From: Sanderia malayensis | Taxonomy: Eukaryota; Cnidaria; Scyphozoa; Semaeostomeae; Pelagiidae | Direction: 5' to 3' | DNA: 64,000 nt | Assembly: GCA_013076295.1 (NCBI GenBank) | Contig: RQOL01000532.1 | Coordinates: 620,001-684,000, forward strand | Shown here: positions 33,009 to 44,159 of the stretch, one piece after another | Layout of the letters: each line of letters begins with the position of its first letter | Numbering within the stretch: position 1 is the stretch's first letter | Notes under the pieces: model-generated | The model's input: only the letters and a program-made list of their open reading frames with translations | Told to the model about the DNA's origin: nothing | Databases searched by the model: none | Position numbers and translations under genes: made by a program

Positions 33009-33175
33009 AAACTTGCATGATGGGCAAGAAAACATGATCACCAAGGTGTTTCCTCCATTGCGAGGGTATTCCATTGCATTTGCGCTTGGCGGACCGGTGC
33101 GATGGCTGGAAAGGCTAGTAGCTCGAGAGTACCATACTTGGTAGGGGGCACCTGTCTTTGCGCTAATTCCGTCCT
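33009..33175 (+). ncRNA. U1: U1 snRNA variant, copy 15
   Basis: 167 nt; 5' end AAACTTGCATG (T2 to A), Sm-like site ATACTTGG with a C in the U run, loop TCTTTGCGC. Several sites needed for U1 assembly are altered. Confidence 0.84.
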
Positions 33176-33416
33176 TAAAGTGAGAAGAAAAACATCGCGA
33201 AGAACTTGCAATAACCTTGCCATTCGCAAGAATCCAGGTGCAACATTTGCAGGACATCTGTGGATTACTCATCCATTCCTGCAGAAGGTATAATTATACT
33301 ACCTTTAGCATCGAAAAAGCACACAGTCGTCCTGTGTACGTTTGCTTTGATCGCACTTTTGAATGGACATTATGTGAAGTTGAGTGGATGAACTGAGCAA
33401 TGACCAAGAATCTTTC

Positions 33417-33534
33417 CCCTACGACCATACCACCATGAGTATACCGGTTCTCGTCTGATCACCGTAGTCAAGAATGGTCGGGCCAGGTCAGTACCTGGAT
33501 GGGTGACCGACTGGGAACATCTGGTGTTGTAGGC
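33417..33534 (+). rRNA. 5S: 5S rRNA, copy 16
   Basis: 118 nt; starts CCCTACGACC (first base C), AAGAATGG in the A box, CCGACTGGG in the C box. First member (A) of the three-unit higher-order repeat. Confidence 0.91.
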
Positions 33535-33734
33535 CTTGAATTTTGATTGTTGATTTCAAGTTTTACCACAATGATAGCAAGCATGCTGAGGCTTTTGACA
33601 CTCTGGGGCTCAGCTGTATCGTGTAAACATAATTATGCATACTTATTTTTGCTAGGATTTGTTGAAATCCAGCGATCCTCGTGAGTCTAGTGAGAAGAAT
33701 AGCCATGGTCAGCAGTGACGGCTCCGAGAATTTC

Positions 33735-33899
33735 ATACTTGCATGATGGGCAAGAAAACATGATCACCAAGGTGTTTCTTCTATTGCTAGGTATCCATTG
33801 CATTTGCGCATGGCTGACCCGTGCGATTGCTGCAAAGGCTAGTAGCTCGAGAGTACCATATTTGGAAGGGGGCACCTGCCTTCGCGCTAATTCCGTTCT
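33735..33899 (+). ncRNA. U1: U1 snRNA variant, copy 16
   Basis: 165 nt; arm ATACTTGCATG; central helix reads GACCCGTGCGATTGCTGC, closer to canonical U1 than the left block (GACCGG). Sm-like region ATATTTGGAAG. Confidence 0.87.
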
Positions 33900-34138
33900 T
33901 AAAGTGACAAGAAAAACATGGCGAAAACTTGCAAAACCTTGCCATTCGCAACAATCCAGGTCAACATTTGCAGGACATCTGTGGATTACTCTTCCATTCC
34001 TGCAGAAGGTATATTTATACTACCTTTAGCATCGAAAAAGCACAGAGTCGCCCTTTGTACGTTTGCTTTGCTCGCATTTTTGCATGGACATTATGTGAAG
34101 TTGAGTGGATGAACTGAGCAATGGCCAACGAATCTTTC

Positions 34139-34256
34139 GCCTACAACCATACCACCATGATTATACTGGTTCTTGGCCGATCACCTTAGTCAAGCATGGT
34201 CGGGCAAGGTCAGTACCTGGATGGGTGACCACCTGGGAACTCCTGGTGTTGTAGGC
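34139..34256 (+). rRNA. 5S: 5S rRNA, copy 17 (diverged)
   Basis: 118 nt, member B: GCCTACAACC, TTATACTGG, TTGGCCGATCACCTTAG, GGGCAAGG, CCACCTGGGAACTCC. Changes in several paired regions suggest reduced function. Confidence 0.88.
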
Positions 34257-34456
34257 CTTGAATTTTGATTGTTGTTTTCAAGATTTACCACAATGATAGC
34301 AAGCATGCTGAGGCTTTTGACACTCTGGGGCTCAGCTGTATCGTGTAAACATAATTATGCATACTTATTTTTGCTAGGATATGTTGAAATCCAGCGATCC
34401 TCGTGAGTCTAGTGAGAAGAATAGCCATGGTCAGCAGTGACGGCTCCGAGAATTTC

Positions 34457-34622
34457 ATACTTGCATGATGGGCAAGAAAACATGATCACCAAGGTGTTTC
34501 TTCTATTGCTAGGCATGCCATTGCATTTGCGCATGGCTGACCCGTGCGATTGCTGCAAAGGCTAGTAGCTCGAGAGTACCATATTTGGAAGGGGGCACCT
34601 GCCTTCGCGCTAATTCCGTTCC
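34457..34622 (+). ncRNA. U1: U1 snRNA variant, copy 17
   Basis: 166 nt; arm ATACTTGCATG; 3' flank CTAAAGTGACAAGA. Confidence 0.87.
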
Positions 34623-34864
34623 TAAAGTGACAAGAAAAACATCACGAAGAACTTGCAATAACCTTGCCATTCGCAATAATCCAGGTGCAACATTTGCAGG
34701 ACATCTGTGGATTACTCATCCATTCCTGCAGAAGGTATAATTATACTACCTTTAGCATTGAAAAAGCACAGAGTCGCCCTTTGTACGTTTGCTTTGCTCG
34801 CACTTTTGCATGGACATTATGTGAAGTTGAGTGGATGAACTGAGCAATGACCAACGAATCTTTC

Positions 34865-34979
34865 CCCTACGACCATACCACCATGATATACCGGTTCTCG
34901 TCTGATCACCGTAGTCAAGATGGTCGGGCCAGGTCAGTACCTGGATGGGTGACCGACTGGAACATCTGGTGTTGTAGGC
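34865..34979 (+). rRNA. 5S: 5S rRNA, copy 18
   Basis: 115 nt, member C; three single bases missing (GATATACC, AAGATGG, ACTGGAAC) compared with its partner copy 21, which suggests decay or read error. Confidence 0.88.
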
Positions 34980-35178
34980 CTTGAATTTTGATTGTTGATT
35001 TCAAGTTTTACCACAATGATAGCAAGCATGCTGAGGCTTTTGACACTCTGGGGCTCAGCTGTATCGTGTAAACATAATTATGCATATTTATTTTTGCAAG
35101 GATATGTTGAAATCCGCGATCCTCGTGAGTCTAGTGAGAAGAATAGCCATGGTCAGCAGTGACGGCTCCGAGAATTTC

Positions 35179-35345
35179 ATACTTGCATGATGGGCGAGAA
35201 AACATGATCACCAAGGTGTTTCTTCTATTGCTAGGGTATTCCATTGCATTTGCGCATGGCTGACCCGTGCGATTGCTGCAAAGGCTAGTAGCTCGAGAGT
35301 ACCATTTTTGGAAGGGGGCACCTGCCTTCGCGCTAATTCCGTTCT
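35179..35345 (+). ncRNA. U1: U1 snRNA variant, copy 18
   Basis: 167 nt; arm ATACTTGCATG with GGGCGAG at 14-20, so the arm hairpin keeps a G-U pair. Sm-like site changed to ATTTTTGG. Confidence 0.86.
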
Positions 35346-35585
35346 TAAAGTGACAAGAAAAACATGGCGAAAAACTTGCAAAAACCTTGCCATTCGCAAG
35401 AATCCAGGTGCAACATTTGCAGGACATCTGTGGATTACTCATCCATTCCTGCAGAAGGTATAATTATACTACCTTTAGCATCGAAAAGCACACAGTCGTC
35501 CTGTGTACGTTTGCTTTGATCGCACTTTTGAATGGACATTATGTGAAGTTGAGTGGATGAACTGAGCAATGACCAAGAATCTTTC

Positions 35586-35703
35586 CCCTACGACCATACC
35601 ACCATGAGTATACCGGTTCTCGTCTGATCACCGTAGTCAAGAATGGTCGGGCCAGGTCAGTACCTGGATGGGTGACCGACTGGGAACATCTGGTGTTGTA
35701 GGC
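35586..35703 (+). rRNA. 5S: 5S rRNA, copy 19
   Basis: 118 nt, same subtype as copy 16 (member A), 2169 bp downstream of it. Confidence 0.91.
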
Positions 35704-35903
35704 CTTGAATTTTGATTGTTGATTTCAAGTTTTACCACAATGATAGCAAGCATGCTGAGGCTTTTGACACTCTGGGGCTCAGCTGTATCGTGTAAACATA
35801 ATTATGCATACTTATTTTTGCTAGGATATGTTGAAATCCAGCGATCCTCGTGAGTCTAGTGAGAAGAATAGCCATGGTCAGCAGTGACGGCTCCGAGAAT
35901 TTC

Positions 35904-36070
35904 ATACTTGCATGATGGGCAAGAAAACATGATCACCAAGGTGTTTCTTCTATTGCTAAGGTAGTCCATTGCATTTGCGCATGGCTGACCCGTGCGATTG
36001 CTGCAAAGGCTAGTAGCTCCAGAGTACCATATTTGGAAGGGGGCACCTGCCTTCGCGCTAATTCCGTTCT
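35904..36070 (+). ncRNA. U1: U1 snRNA variant, copy 19
   Basis: 167 nt; arm ATACTTGCATG; GCTCCAGAG replaces GCTCGAGAG. Confidence 0.87.
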
Positions 36071-36312
36071 TAAAGTGACAAGAAAAACATGGCGAAAAAC
36101 TTGCAAAAACCTTGCCATTCGCAACAATCCAGGTGCAACATTTGCAGGACATCTGTGGATTACTCTTCCATTCCTGCAGAAGGTATATTTATACTACCTT
36201 TAGCATCGAAAAAGCACAGAGTCGCCCTTTGTACGTTTGCTTTGCTCGCATTTTTGCATGGACATTATGTGAAGTTGAGTGGATGAACTGAGCAATGGCC
36301 AACGAATCTTTC

Positions 36313-36430
36313 GCCTACAACCATACCACCATGATTATACTGGTTCTTGGCCGATCACCTTAGTCAAGCATGGTCGGGCAAGGTCAGTACCTGGATGGGT
36401 GACCACCTGGGAACTCCTGGTGTTGTAGGC
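36313..36430 (+). rRNA. 5S: 5S rRNA, copy 20 (diverged)
   Basis: 118 nt, member B, essentially identical to copy 17, 2174 bp upstream. Confidence 0.88.
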
Positions 36431-36629
36431 CTTGAATTTTATTGTTGTTTTCAAGATTTACCACAATGATAGCAAGCATGCTGAGGCTTTTGACACTCTG
36501 GGGCTCAGCTGTATCGTGTAAACATAATTATGCATACTTATTTTTGCTAGGATATGTTGAAATCCAGCGATCCTCGTGAGTCTAGTGAGAAGAATAGCCA
36601 TGGTCAGCAGTGACGGCTCCGAGAATTTC

Positions 36630-36796
36630 ATACTTGCATGATGGGCAAGAAAACATGATCACCAAGGTGTTTCTTCTATTGCTAGGGCATGCCATTGCAT
36701 TTGCGCATGGCTGACCCGTGCGATTGCTGCAAAGGCTAGTAGCTCGAGAGTACCATATTTGGAAGGGGGCACCTGCCTTCGCGCTAATTCCGTTCC
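36630..36796 (+). ncRNA. U1: U1 snRNA variant, copy 20
   Basis: 167 nt; arm ATACTTGCATG; CTAAAGTGAC flank as in copy 17. Confidence 0.87.
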
Positions 36797-37038
36797 TAAA
36801 GTGACAAGAAAAACATCACGAAGAACTTGCAATAACCTTGCCATTCGCAATAATCCAGGTGCAACATTTGCAGGACATCTGTGGATTACTCATCCATTCC
36901 TGCAGAAGGTATAATTATACTACCTTTAGCATCGAAAAAGCACAGAGTCGCCCTTTGTACGTTTGCTTTGCTCGCACTTTTGCATGGACATTATGTGAAG
37001 TTGAGTGGATGAACTGAGCAATGACCAACGAATCTTTC

Positions 37039-37156
37039 CCCTACGACCATACCACCATGAGTATACCGGTTCTCGTCTGATCACCGTAGTCAAGAATGGT
37101 CGGGCCAGGTCAGTACCTGGATGGGTGACCGACTGGGAACATCTGGTGTTGTAGGC
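37039..37156 (+). rRNA. 5S: 5S rRNA, copy 21
   Basis: 118 nt, member C, start CCCTACGACC; full-length version of copy 18. Confidence 0.91.
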
Positions 37157-37356
37157 CTTGAATTTTGATTGTTGATTTCAAGTTTTACCACAATGATAGC
37201 AAGCATGCTGAGGCTTTTGACACTCTGGGGCTCAGCTGTATCGTGTAAACATAATTATGCATACTTATTTTTGCAAGGATATGTTGAAATCCAGCGATCC
37301 TCGTGAGTCTAGTGAGAAGAATAGCCATGGTCAGCAGTGACGGCTCCGAGAATTTC

Positions 37357-37523
37357 ATACTTGCATGATGGGCGAGAAAACATGATCACCAAGGTGTTTC
37401 TTCTATTGCTAGGGTATTCCATTGCATTTGCGCATGGCTGACCCGTGCGATTGCTGCAAAGGCTAGTAGCTCGAGAGTACCATATTTGGAAGGGGGCACC
37501 TGCCTTCGCGCTAATTCCGTTCT
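37357..37523 (+). ncRNA. U1: U1 snRNA variant, copy 21
   Basis: 167 nt; arm ATACTTGCATG with GGGCGAG as in copy 18; Sm-like ATATTTGG. Confidence 0.87.
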
Positions 37524-37765
37524 TAAAGTGACAAGAAAAACATGGCGAAAAACTTGCAAAAACCTTGCCATTCGCAACAATCCAGGTGCAACATTTGCAG
37601 GACATCTGTGGATTACTCTTCCATTCCTGCAGAAGGTATAATTATACTACCTTTAGCATCGAAAAAGCACAGAGTCGTCCTGTGTACGTTTGCTTTGCTC
37701 GCACTTTTGTATGGACATTATGTTAAGTTGAGTGGATGAACTGAGCAATGACCAACGAATCGTTC

Positions 37766-37883
37766 GCCTACGACCATACCACCATGATTATACCGGTTGT
37801 TTGCCGATCACCTTAGTCAAGCATGGTCGGGCCAGGTCAGTACCTGGATGGGTGACCGCCTGGGAACACCTGGTGTTGTAGGC
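37766..37883 (+). rRNA. 5S: 5S rRNA, copy 22
   Basis: 118 nt; TTATACCGG, TTGTTTGCCGATCACCTTAG; A, intermediate and C boxes are otherwise consensus. Marks the end of the three-unit pattern. Confidence 0.91.
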
Positions 37884-38083
37884 CTTAAGTTTTGCTTTTT
37901 TATGACAACTTTTACCACAATGATAACAAGCATGCTGGGGCTTTTGACACTCTTGGGTTCAGTTGTATCGTGTAAGCATATTTATGCATACTTGTTTTTG
38001 CTATGATGTGTTGAAATCCTCCGCTCCTCGTGAGTCCAGTGGGAAGAATAGCCATGGTCAGCAGTGACGGCTCCGAGAATTTC

Positions 38084-38250
38084 ATACTTGCATGATAGGC
38101 AAGAAAACAAGATCACCAAGGTGTTTCCTCCATTGCGAGGATACTCCATTGCATTTGCGCTTGGCGGACCCGTGCCATTGCTGCGAAGGCTAGTAGCTCG
38201 AGAGTACCATATTTGGTAGGGGGCACCTGCCTTCGCGCTAATTCCCCCCT
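38084..38250 (+). ncRNA. U1: U1 snRNA variant, copy 22
   Basis: 167 nt; arm ATACTTGCATG then GATAGGCAAG (G14 to A, in the hairpin loop); stem IV ends CCCCCC; the 3' box is altered (AAAAGGAC). Confidence 0.86.
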
Positions 38251-38487
38251 AAAAGGACAAGAAAACATCGCGAAGAAATTGCAATAACCTTACCATTCGC
38301 AACAATATAAGTGCAACATGGGCAAGACATCTATGGATTACTCATCCATCCTGTTGAAGGTATAGTTATACTAACTTTAGCATCGAAAAAGCAAGCAGTC
38401 GTCCTGTACGTTTGCTTTGCTCGCACGTTTGTATGGACATTATGTGAACTTGAGTGGATGAACTGAGCAATGACCAACGAATCTTTC

Positions 38488-38605
38488 GCCTACGACCATA
38501 CCACCATGAGTATACCGGTTCTCGTCTGATCACCGTAGTCAAGCATGGGTCGCGCCAGGTCAGTACTGGATGGGTGACCGCCTGGGAACACCTGGTGTTG
38601 TAGGC
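38488..38605 (+). rRNA. 5S: 5S rRNA, copy 23
   Basis: 118 nt; one extra G in ATGGGTCGCGCC and one missing C in AGTACTGGATG. Confidence 0.92.
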
Positions 38606-38804
38606 CTTAAATATTGATATTTTTTTCAAGTTTTTACAACAATGATAGCAAGCATGCTGAGGCTTTTGACACTCTAGGGTTCAGCTGTATCGTGTAAACA
38701 TAATTATGCATGTTATTTTTTGCAATATGGTTGAAATCTTGCGCTCCTCGTGATGTAGCGGAGAAGAATAGCCATGGTCAGCAAGTGACGGCTCCCAGAA
38801 TCTC

Positions 38805-38970
38805 ATACTTGCACGATGGGCAAGAAAACATGATCACCAAGGTGTTTCCTCCATTGCGAGGGTATTCCATTGCAATTGCGCCTGGCGGACCGTGCGATTG
38901 GCTGGAAGGGCTAGTAGCTCGAGGTACCATATTTGGTAGGGTTGCATCTGTCTTCGCGCTAAATCCGTAC
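38805..38970 (+). ncRNA. U1: U1 snRNA variant, copy 23
   Basis: 166 nt; arm ATACTTGCACG (T10 to C); scattered indels after 38890 (gaccgtgcgattggctggaaggg). Confidence 0.82.
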
Positions 38971-39211
38971 TTAAAGTGAGAATAAAAACATCGCGAAGAA
39001 CTTGCAATAACCTTGCCATTCGTAACAATATAGTTGCAACATGGACAGACATCTGTGCATTACTCATCAATTCCTGTATGAAGGTATAGTTATACTACCT
39101 TTGTCATCGAAAAAGCACACAGTCGTCCTGTGTACGTTTGCTTGCTCGCACTTTGCACGGACATTATGTGAAGTTGAGGGATGAACTGAGCAATGGACCA
39201 ACGGAATCTTC

Positions 39212-39321
39212 GCTATGACATAGCCACCATGAGATATCGTTCTCGTAGATCACCGTATCAAGCATGGTCGGGCAGGTCAGTACCTGGATGAGGTGACCGC
39301 TGGAAACCTCGTGTTGTAGGC
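39212..39321 (+). pseudogene. 5S: 5S rRNA, copy 24 (degraded, U1-less unit)
   Basis: 110 nt with many single-base losses (GCTATGACATAGCC, CCGTATCAAGC, GCTGGAAACCTCG). Like copies 2 and 5 the following U1 is deleted between CAACAAT-type runs. The unit 39160-39480 is indel-rich throughout, either decay or unpolished sequence. Confidence 0.8.
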
Positions 39322-39534
39322 TTAAATTTGATACTTTTTTCATTTTACAACAATGACAACATGCAACATGGACAGGACAGTGTGGATTACTCATCAATTC
39401 CTGATGAAGGTATAGTTATACCTACTTTATCATCGAAAAGAACACAGTCGTCCGTGTACGTTTGATTTGCTCGCACTTTTGGGGACATTATGTGAAGTGT
39501 GTGGATGAACTGAGCAATGACCAACGAATCTTTC

Positions 39535-39653
39535 GCCTACGACCATACCACCATGAGTTATACCGGTTCTCGTGTTGACCACGCAGTCAAGCATGGTCGG
39601 GCTAGGTCAGTACCTGGATGGGTGACTGCCTGGGAACACCTGGTGTTGTAGGC
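39535..39653 (+). rRNA. 5S: 5S rRNA, copy 25
   Basis: 119 nt; GAGTTATACC, GTGTTGACCACGCAG, GGGCTAGG, GTGACTGCC are private changes affecting paired regions. Confidence 0.88.
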
Positions 39654-39853
39654 CCTAAATTTTGCTTTTTTATTTCAACTTTTACTACAATGATAGCAAG
39701 CATGCTGAGACTTTTGACACTCTTGGGTTCAGCTGTATCGTGTAAACATATTTTTTCATGTTTACTTTTGCTAGGATATGTTGAAATCTTGCGCTCCTCG
39801 TGCGTCCAGTGGGAAGAAAGGCCATGGTCAGAAGTGACGGCTCCGAGAATCTC

Positions 39854-40018
39854 ATACTTGCATGATGGGCAAGAAAATATGATCAGCAAGGTGTTTCTTC
39901 TTTTGCGAGGGCATTCCATTGCATTTGCGCTTGCGGACCCGTGCGATTGCTGCAAAGGCTAGTAGCTTGAGGGTACCATATTTGGTAGGGGGCACCTGCC
40001 TTGGCGCAAAATCCGTGC
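39854..40018 (+). ncRNA. U1: U1 snRNA variant, copy 25
   Basis: 165 nt; arm ATACTTGCATG, loop I CATGATCAGCAAGG... reads TGATCAGCAAGG (as in distal copies), Sm-like ATATTTGG, stem IV loop CTTGGCGC. Confidence 0.85.
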
Positions 40019-40261
40019 TTAAAGTGACAAGAAAAATATCGCGAAGAACTTGCAATAACCTTGCCATTCGCAACAATATTGGTGCAACATGGGCAGGACA
40101 TCTGTCGATTACTCATCCATTCCTGTTGAAGGTATAGTTATACTACCTTTATCATCGAAAAAGCACACAGTCGTCCTGTGTACATTTGCTTTGCTCGCAC
40201 CTTTGTATGGACATTATGTGAAGTTGAGTGGATGAACTGAGCAATGACCAACGAATCCTTC

Positions 40262-40379
40262 GCCTACGACCATATCACCATGAGTATACCCGTTCTCGTC
40301 CGATCACCGTAGTCAAGCATGGTCGGGCCATGTCAGTACCTGGATGGGTGACCGCCTAGGAACACCTGATGTGGTAGGC
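40262..40379 (+). rRNA. 5S: 5S rRNA, copy 26
   Basis: 118 nt; CATATCACC, CCCGTTCTCGTCCG, GGGCCATG, CCGCCTAGG, CTGATGTGGTAGGC. Confidence 0.88.
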
Positions 40380-40578
40380 CTTTAATTTTGATTTTTTATT
40401 TTAGTTTTACATCGATTATAGCAAGCATGCCCAGGCTTTTGACACTCGGTGGTTCAGCTGTATGGTGTAAACATATTTATGCATGCTTATTTTTGCTAGG
40501 ATATATTGAAATCTAGAGACCCTCGTGGGTCCTGTGAGAAGAATTGCCATGGGCAGCAGTGACGGCTCCGAGAATCTC

Positions 40579-40745
40579 ATACTTGCCTGATGGGCAAGAA
40601 AACATGATCAGCCGGGTGTTTCTTCCATTGTGAGGGCATTCCATTGCATTTGCGCTTGGTAGACCCGTGCGATTGCTGCAGAGGCTAGTAACTGGAGAGT
40701 CCAATATTTGGTGGCGGGCACCTGCCTTCGCGCTGATTTTCTCCT
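40579..40745 (+). ncRNA. U1: U1 snRNA variant, copy 26 (G7, C9)
   Basis: 167 nt; arm ATACTTGCCTG: G at position 7 but canonical C at 9. Loop I reads GATCAGCCGGG, Sm-like ATATTTGGTGG. Intermediate between the canonical arm and the main array arm. Confidence 0.86.
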
Positions 40746-40987
40746 TTAAGTCACAAGAAAAACATTGCGAAGAAATTGCAATATCCTTGCCATTCGCAAC
40801 AATATGGCTGCAACATGGGCAAGACAACTGTGGATTACTCATCCATTGCTGCTGAAGGTATAGTTATACTACCTTTAGCATCGAAAAAGCACACAGTCGT
40901 CCTGTGTACAGTTGCTTTGCTCGCACCTTTGTATGGACATCATGTGAAGTTGAGTGGATGAACTGAGTAATGACCAACGATTGCTTC

Positions 40988-41105
40988 GCCTGCGACCATA
41001 CCACCATGAGTATACCGGTTCTCGTCTGATCACCGTAGTCAAGCATGGTCGGTGCAGGTCAGTTCCTGGATGTGTGACCGCATGGGAACACCTGGTGTTG
41101 TAGGC
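40988..41105 (+). rRNA. 5S: 5S rRNA, copy 27
   Basis: 118 nt; GCCTGCGACC, GGTCGGTGCAGG, AGTTCCTGGATGTGTGACCGCATGG; C box altered. Confidence 0.87.
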
Positions 41106-41305
41106 CTTCAATTTTGATTCTATATTTCAAGTTTTACCGAAATGATAGCAAGCATGATCAGGCTTTTTACATTCCGGGGTTCAGCTGTAACGTGTAAACA
41201 TATTTATGCATGCTTACTTTTGAAAGGATATGTTGAAATCTAGCGACCCTCGTGAGTCCTGTGAGAAGAATGCCAATGGTCAGCCGTGACGGCTAGGAGA
41301 ATCTC

Positions 41306-41471
41306 ATACTTGCCTGACGGGCAAGAAAACATGATCAGCAAGGTGTTTCCTCCAGGGGAGGTTAATCCATTGCATTTGCGCTGGACGGACCCGTGCGATT
41401 ACTGAAAAGGCTAGTAATTCGAGAATACAATGTTTGGTAGTGGGCACCTGCCTTTGCGCTAATTCCCTCCG
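41306..41471 (+). ncRNA. U1: U1 snRNA variant, copy 27 (G7, C9)
   Basis: 166 nt; arm ATACTTGCCTG, then GACGGGCAAG. ACGGG can pair with CCCGT of GGACCCGTGCG to close the base of stem-loop I, as in canonical U1. Sm-like ATGTTTGG, TAGTGGGCACC resembles canonical stem IV better than the left block. Confidence 0.87.
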
Positions 41472-41713
41472 TAAAGTGACAAGAAAAGCATCGCGAAAAA
41501 ATTGCAATAACCTTGCCATTCGCAACAATATAGGTGCAACATGGGCAAGACATCAGTGGATTACTCATCCATTCGTGCTGAAGGTATAGTTATTCTACCT
41601 TTTCCATAGAAAAAGCACAAAGTTGTCCTGTGTACGTTTGCTTTGCTCGTACTTTTGTATGGACATTCTGTGAAGTTGATTGGATGAACTGAGCTTTGAC
41701 CAACGATTGCTTC

Positions 41714-41825
41714 GCCTACGACCATACCAGTATACAGGTTCTCCTCCAATCACCGTAGTCAAACATGGTCGGGCCACGTCAGTACCTGGATGGGTGACAG
41801 CTTGGGAACACCTGGTGTTGTAGGC
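41714..41825 (+). rRNA. 5S: 5S rRNA, copy 28 (deleted)
   Basis: 112 nt; about six bases missing after ATACCA, plus CCTCCAATC, AAACATGG, GGGCCACG and GACAGCTTGGG. Probably a pseudogene. Confidence 0.85.
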
Positions 41826-42023
41826 CTTGAATTTTAATTTTTGTTTCAAGTCTTACCACTATGATAACAATCATGCTCAGGCTTTTGACACTCTGGGGAC
41901 CAGCAGTTTCATGTCAAGACATTTATCCATGCTTTTTTTTGCTAGGATAGGTTGAAATCTAGCGACCTTCGTGAGTGGTATGAGAATACTAGCCATGGTC
42001 AGCAGTGACACTAAGGGATTTTC

Positions 42024-42190
42024 ATATTTGCCTGATGGGCAGGAAAACATGACCAGCAACGTGTTTCTTCCAGGGCGAGGGCATTCCATTGCATTTGGTC
42101 TTGGCTGACCCGTGCGATTACTGCAAAGGGTAGTAACTCAACAGTACAGTTTCTGGTAGTGGGCACCTGCGTTCGCGCTAATTCCTTCAT
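42024..42190 (+). ncRNA. U1: U1 snRNA variant, copy 28 (G7, C9)
   Basis: 167 nt; arm ATATTTGCCTG, loop I GACCAGCAACG, Sm-like region CAGTTTCTGGTAG degraded; stem IV GTTCGCGC is canonical. The two arm-side changes C4-to-T and A19-to-G both keep the arm hairpin as G-U pairs. Confidence 0.83.
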
Positions 42191-42433
42191 TAAAGTGACA
42201 AGAAAAACATCGCGAACAGATATCAATTATCTTGCCATTTGCAAAAATATCGGGGCAACATCGGCAAGACTTCTCTGGATTATTGATCCATTCCTGCTAA
42301 AGGTATAGTTATACTAACTCTTGAATAAAAAAAACGAAGTACACAGTCATCCAGTATGCGTTTGCTTTCCTCGGATTTCGAATTGACATTATGGTTGAGT
42401 AGATGAACTGAGCGTTGACCAACGATTCCTTCG

Positions 42434-42478
42434 CCCATGACGATACCACCATGAGTATACAGGTCTTGAGTGATAAGG
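42434..42478 (+). pseudogene. 5S: 5S rRNA, truncated end copy
   Basis: GCCCATGACGATACCACC then AGTATACAGG, after which similarity fades (GTCTTGAGTGATAAGGG). This is the right edge of the array; unrelated DNA follows. Confidence 0.75.
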
Positions 42479-42599
42479 GCCTGTTCTGGTTGACCTCTGC
42501 AATGGCGCAATTTTTTCTGACTCACTGCGCATGTGAACAAAGTTCAAGCACCGATCATTTGGCTAATCATAGACCAAGGCCACGTGCAACATGGACAAG

Positions 42600-43362
42600 G
42601 GCAAGGTGATTAGCCAATCACAATCAATTATTGCGAGGGCTATTTCATCGAAGCTAGAATGGCCCTGGGTTCGAGGTTGGAGTTCTTCAATAATATGTTG
42701 ACTCATATCACAATCACATTGTGCGAATCCAACCCATTCATTTCCACATTTTACCCAAACTGTTAGCGTTGGTATTGCATCTGTATACAAATGTGGAGTG
42801 AATTGCCATAGCTCCCGTCTGTCAATATCATCATCAATTAAGCAATGAAGATTGAAAGTAATGTTTTTTCCCTATTTTCTCCCCTTGTGAGTATTATTGT
42901 GGAGCCATTTTCGATTGTTAGAAATGGTGGATAGTTCTTTCGTACTGTATTCAACAACATTTTGAATATCCACACCAAGCTATGTTCACTCTCATATTGT
43001 TCATCAATATCACTATAAATGCTCACATCATCATCTTTATCCACATTTCCATCCACATTATCTTCATCCATGTTGATGTTGCTATCATACCAACGATTGA
43101 TCTTTTCTGCTTACGTATTCTTTCCCTTTTTATAAATTCGTTCCCAAGGTAGAGCTAATGGGTTTGATACATAGCCATTTATTCCAATTGCATACACAAC
43201 GAAAGCTTCGTAGTATGTATTCAAATGAATCAGCGATGAATAATCCTCGTTATCTGTATTAAATGATTCAATAATTTCCATGTAATCGCTGTTAATAGAA
43301 CATTCATCTTCACAACCTATTACTTCATTAGTAAACGCGACTGTTTTATTAAAGTGATACAT
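42600..43362 (-). pseudogene. Acidic protein of unknown family, in three frames
   Basis: Three successive open parts on the minus strand read in order: 43362-43111 (MYHFNKTVAFTNEVIG...), 43071-42838 (very acidic, DDDVSIYSDIDEQYESEH) and 42790-42600 (MYTDAIPTLTVWVKCG, VGFAQCDCDMS). The order and short joins suggest one gene with two frame breaks. I do not recognise it. Its position beside the Polinton relic makes an element gene possible, but nothing in the sequence proves it. Confidence 0.35.
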
Positions 43363-43399
43363 GTTGTCCGCCTTCTCTCAAAGCCAGTTTTCGTCCGAC

Positions 43400-44155
43400 T
43401 TTCAATCGACAATCTAATAACTGAACTGATATTAACCCAACGTATAACTACTGAATTACTGACACACAACACACATGTTTCCGGAATTGATTTTCACAAA
43501 AGGTTGTGTGCCGGACTTAACACAACGTGACGTTCTAATTATTACCGATACCGACTAAAGTATACCTATTCGTTACACCATCCCCTCTTTTAAACGTTAT
43601 ACAAATTTAATATTTGACGAAACCATATTCTACTACATAACAACTATCGTAAATCTACTAATTAAATATAAATTGTTCGGTACATCCAAAAAGCCCGGAG
43701 GCAATGGCAAAGGAACATCGGTTCCAGTACGCACCAAATTTTTGATTGCGATAATACCAAATAATAAAAAGACAACTAATTCTCAACTCTCGTCATCTCA
43801 ATGTACTTGTATTCTTCTTCATCTTCGGGTGTGGTATAGGTGTAGATTCGGAAACCTCTTTCGTCTTTGGCACGACTTTTCAGTCCATGAACCACTGCCA
43901 CTTTCACACGAGCTCTACGTTTCTTTCAGTCGATCACAGCATAGTTCTTTCTTTACTCTTGAAATTCGGACATCAATTTTCTTTCTTTTTGTCTACGCAT
44001 CCTTTTTCTGTCTGCTGTCGACGTTTCTCTGCTCTGTGCCATCCGCTTGCATGTTGCAAAGAAAATGTTTTCCAATCCAAAAAAAAGAAAATTAAAATGT
44101 TCAAAGGGTTATTAGGACCCGGAGGCATAAATTGGCAAGCAAAGGTGGATTTCCG
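43400..44155. other. No recognised gene
   Basis: Short open frames on the + strand (43673-44183) are Ser/Phe-rich and look like the complement of coding-type or simple sequence rather than a protein. No motif found. Confidence 0.4.
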
Positions 44156-44159
44156 ATCA

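Noticed and set aside
42580..42600. Gcaacatggacaag-like word after the array as a further unit fragment
   Set aside because: Too short and its flanks do not match the spacer.
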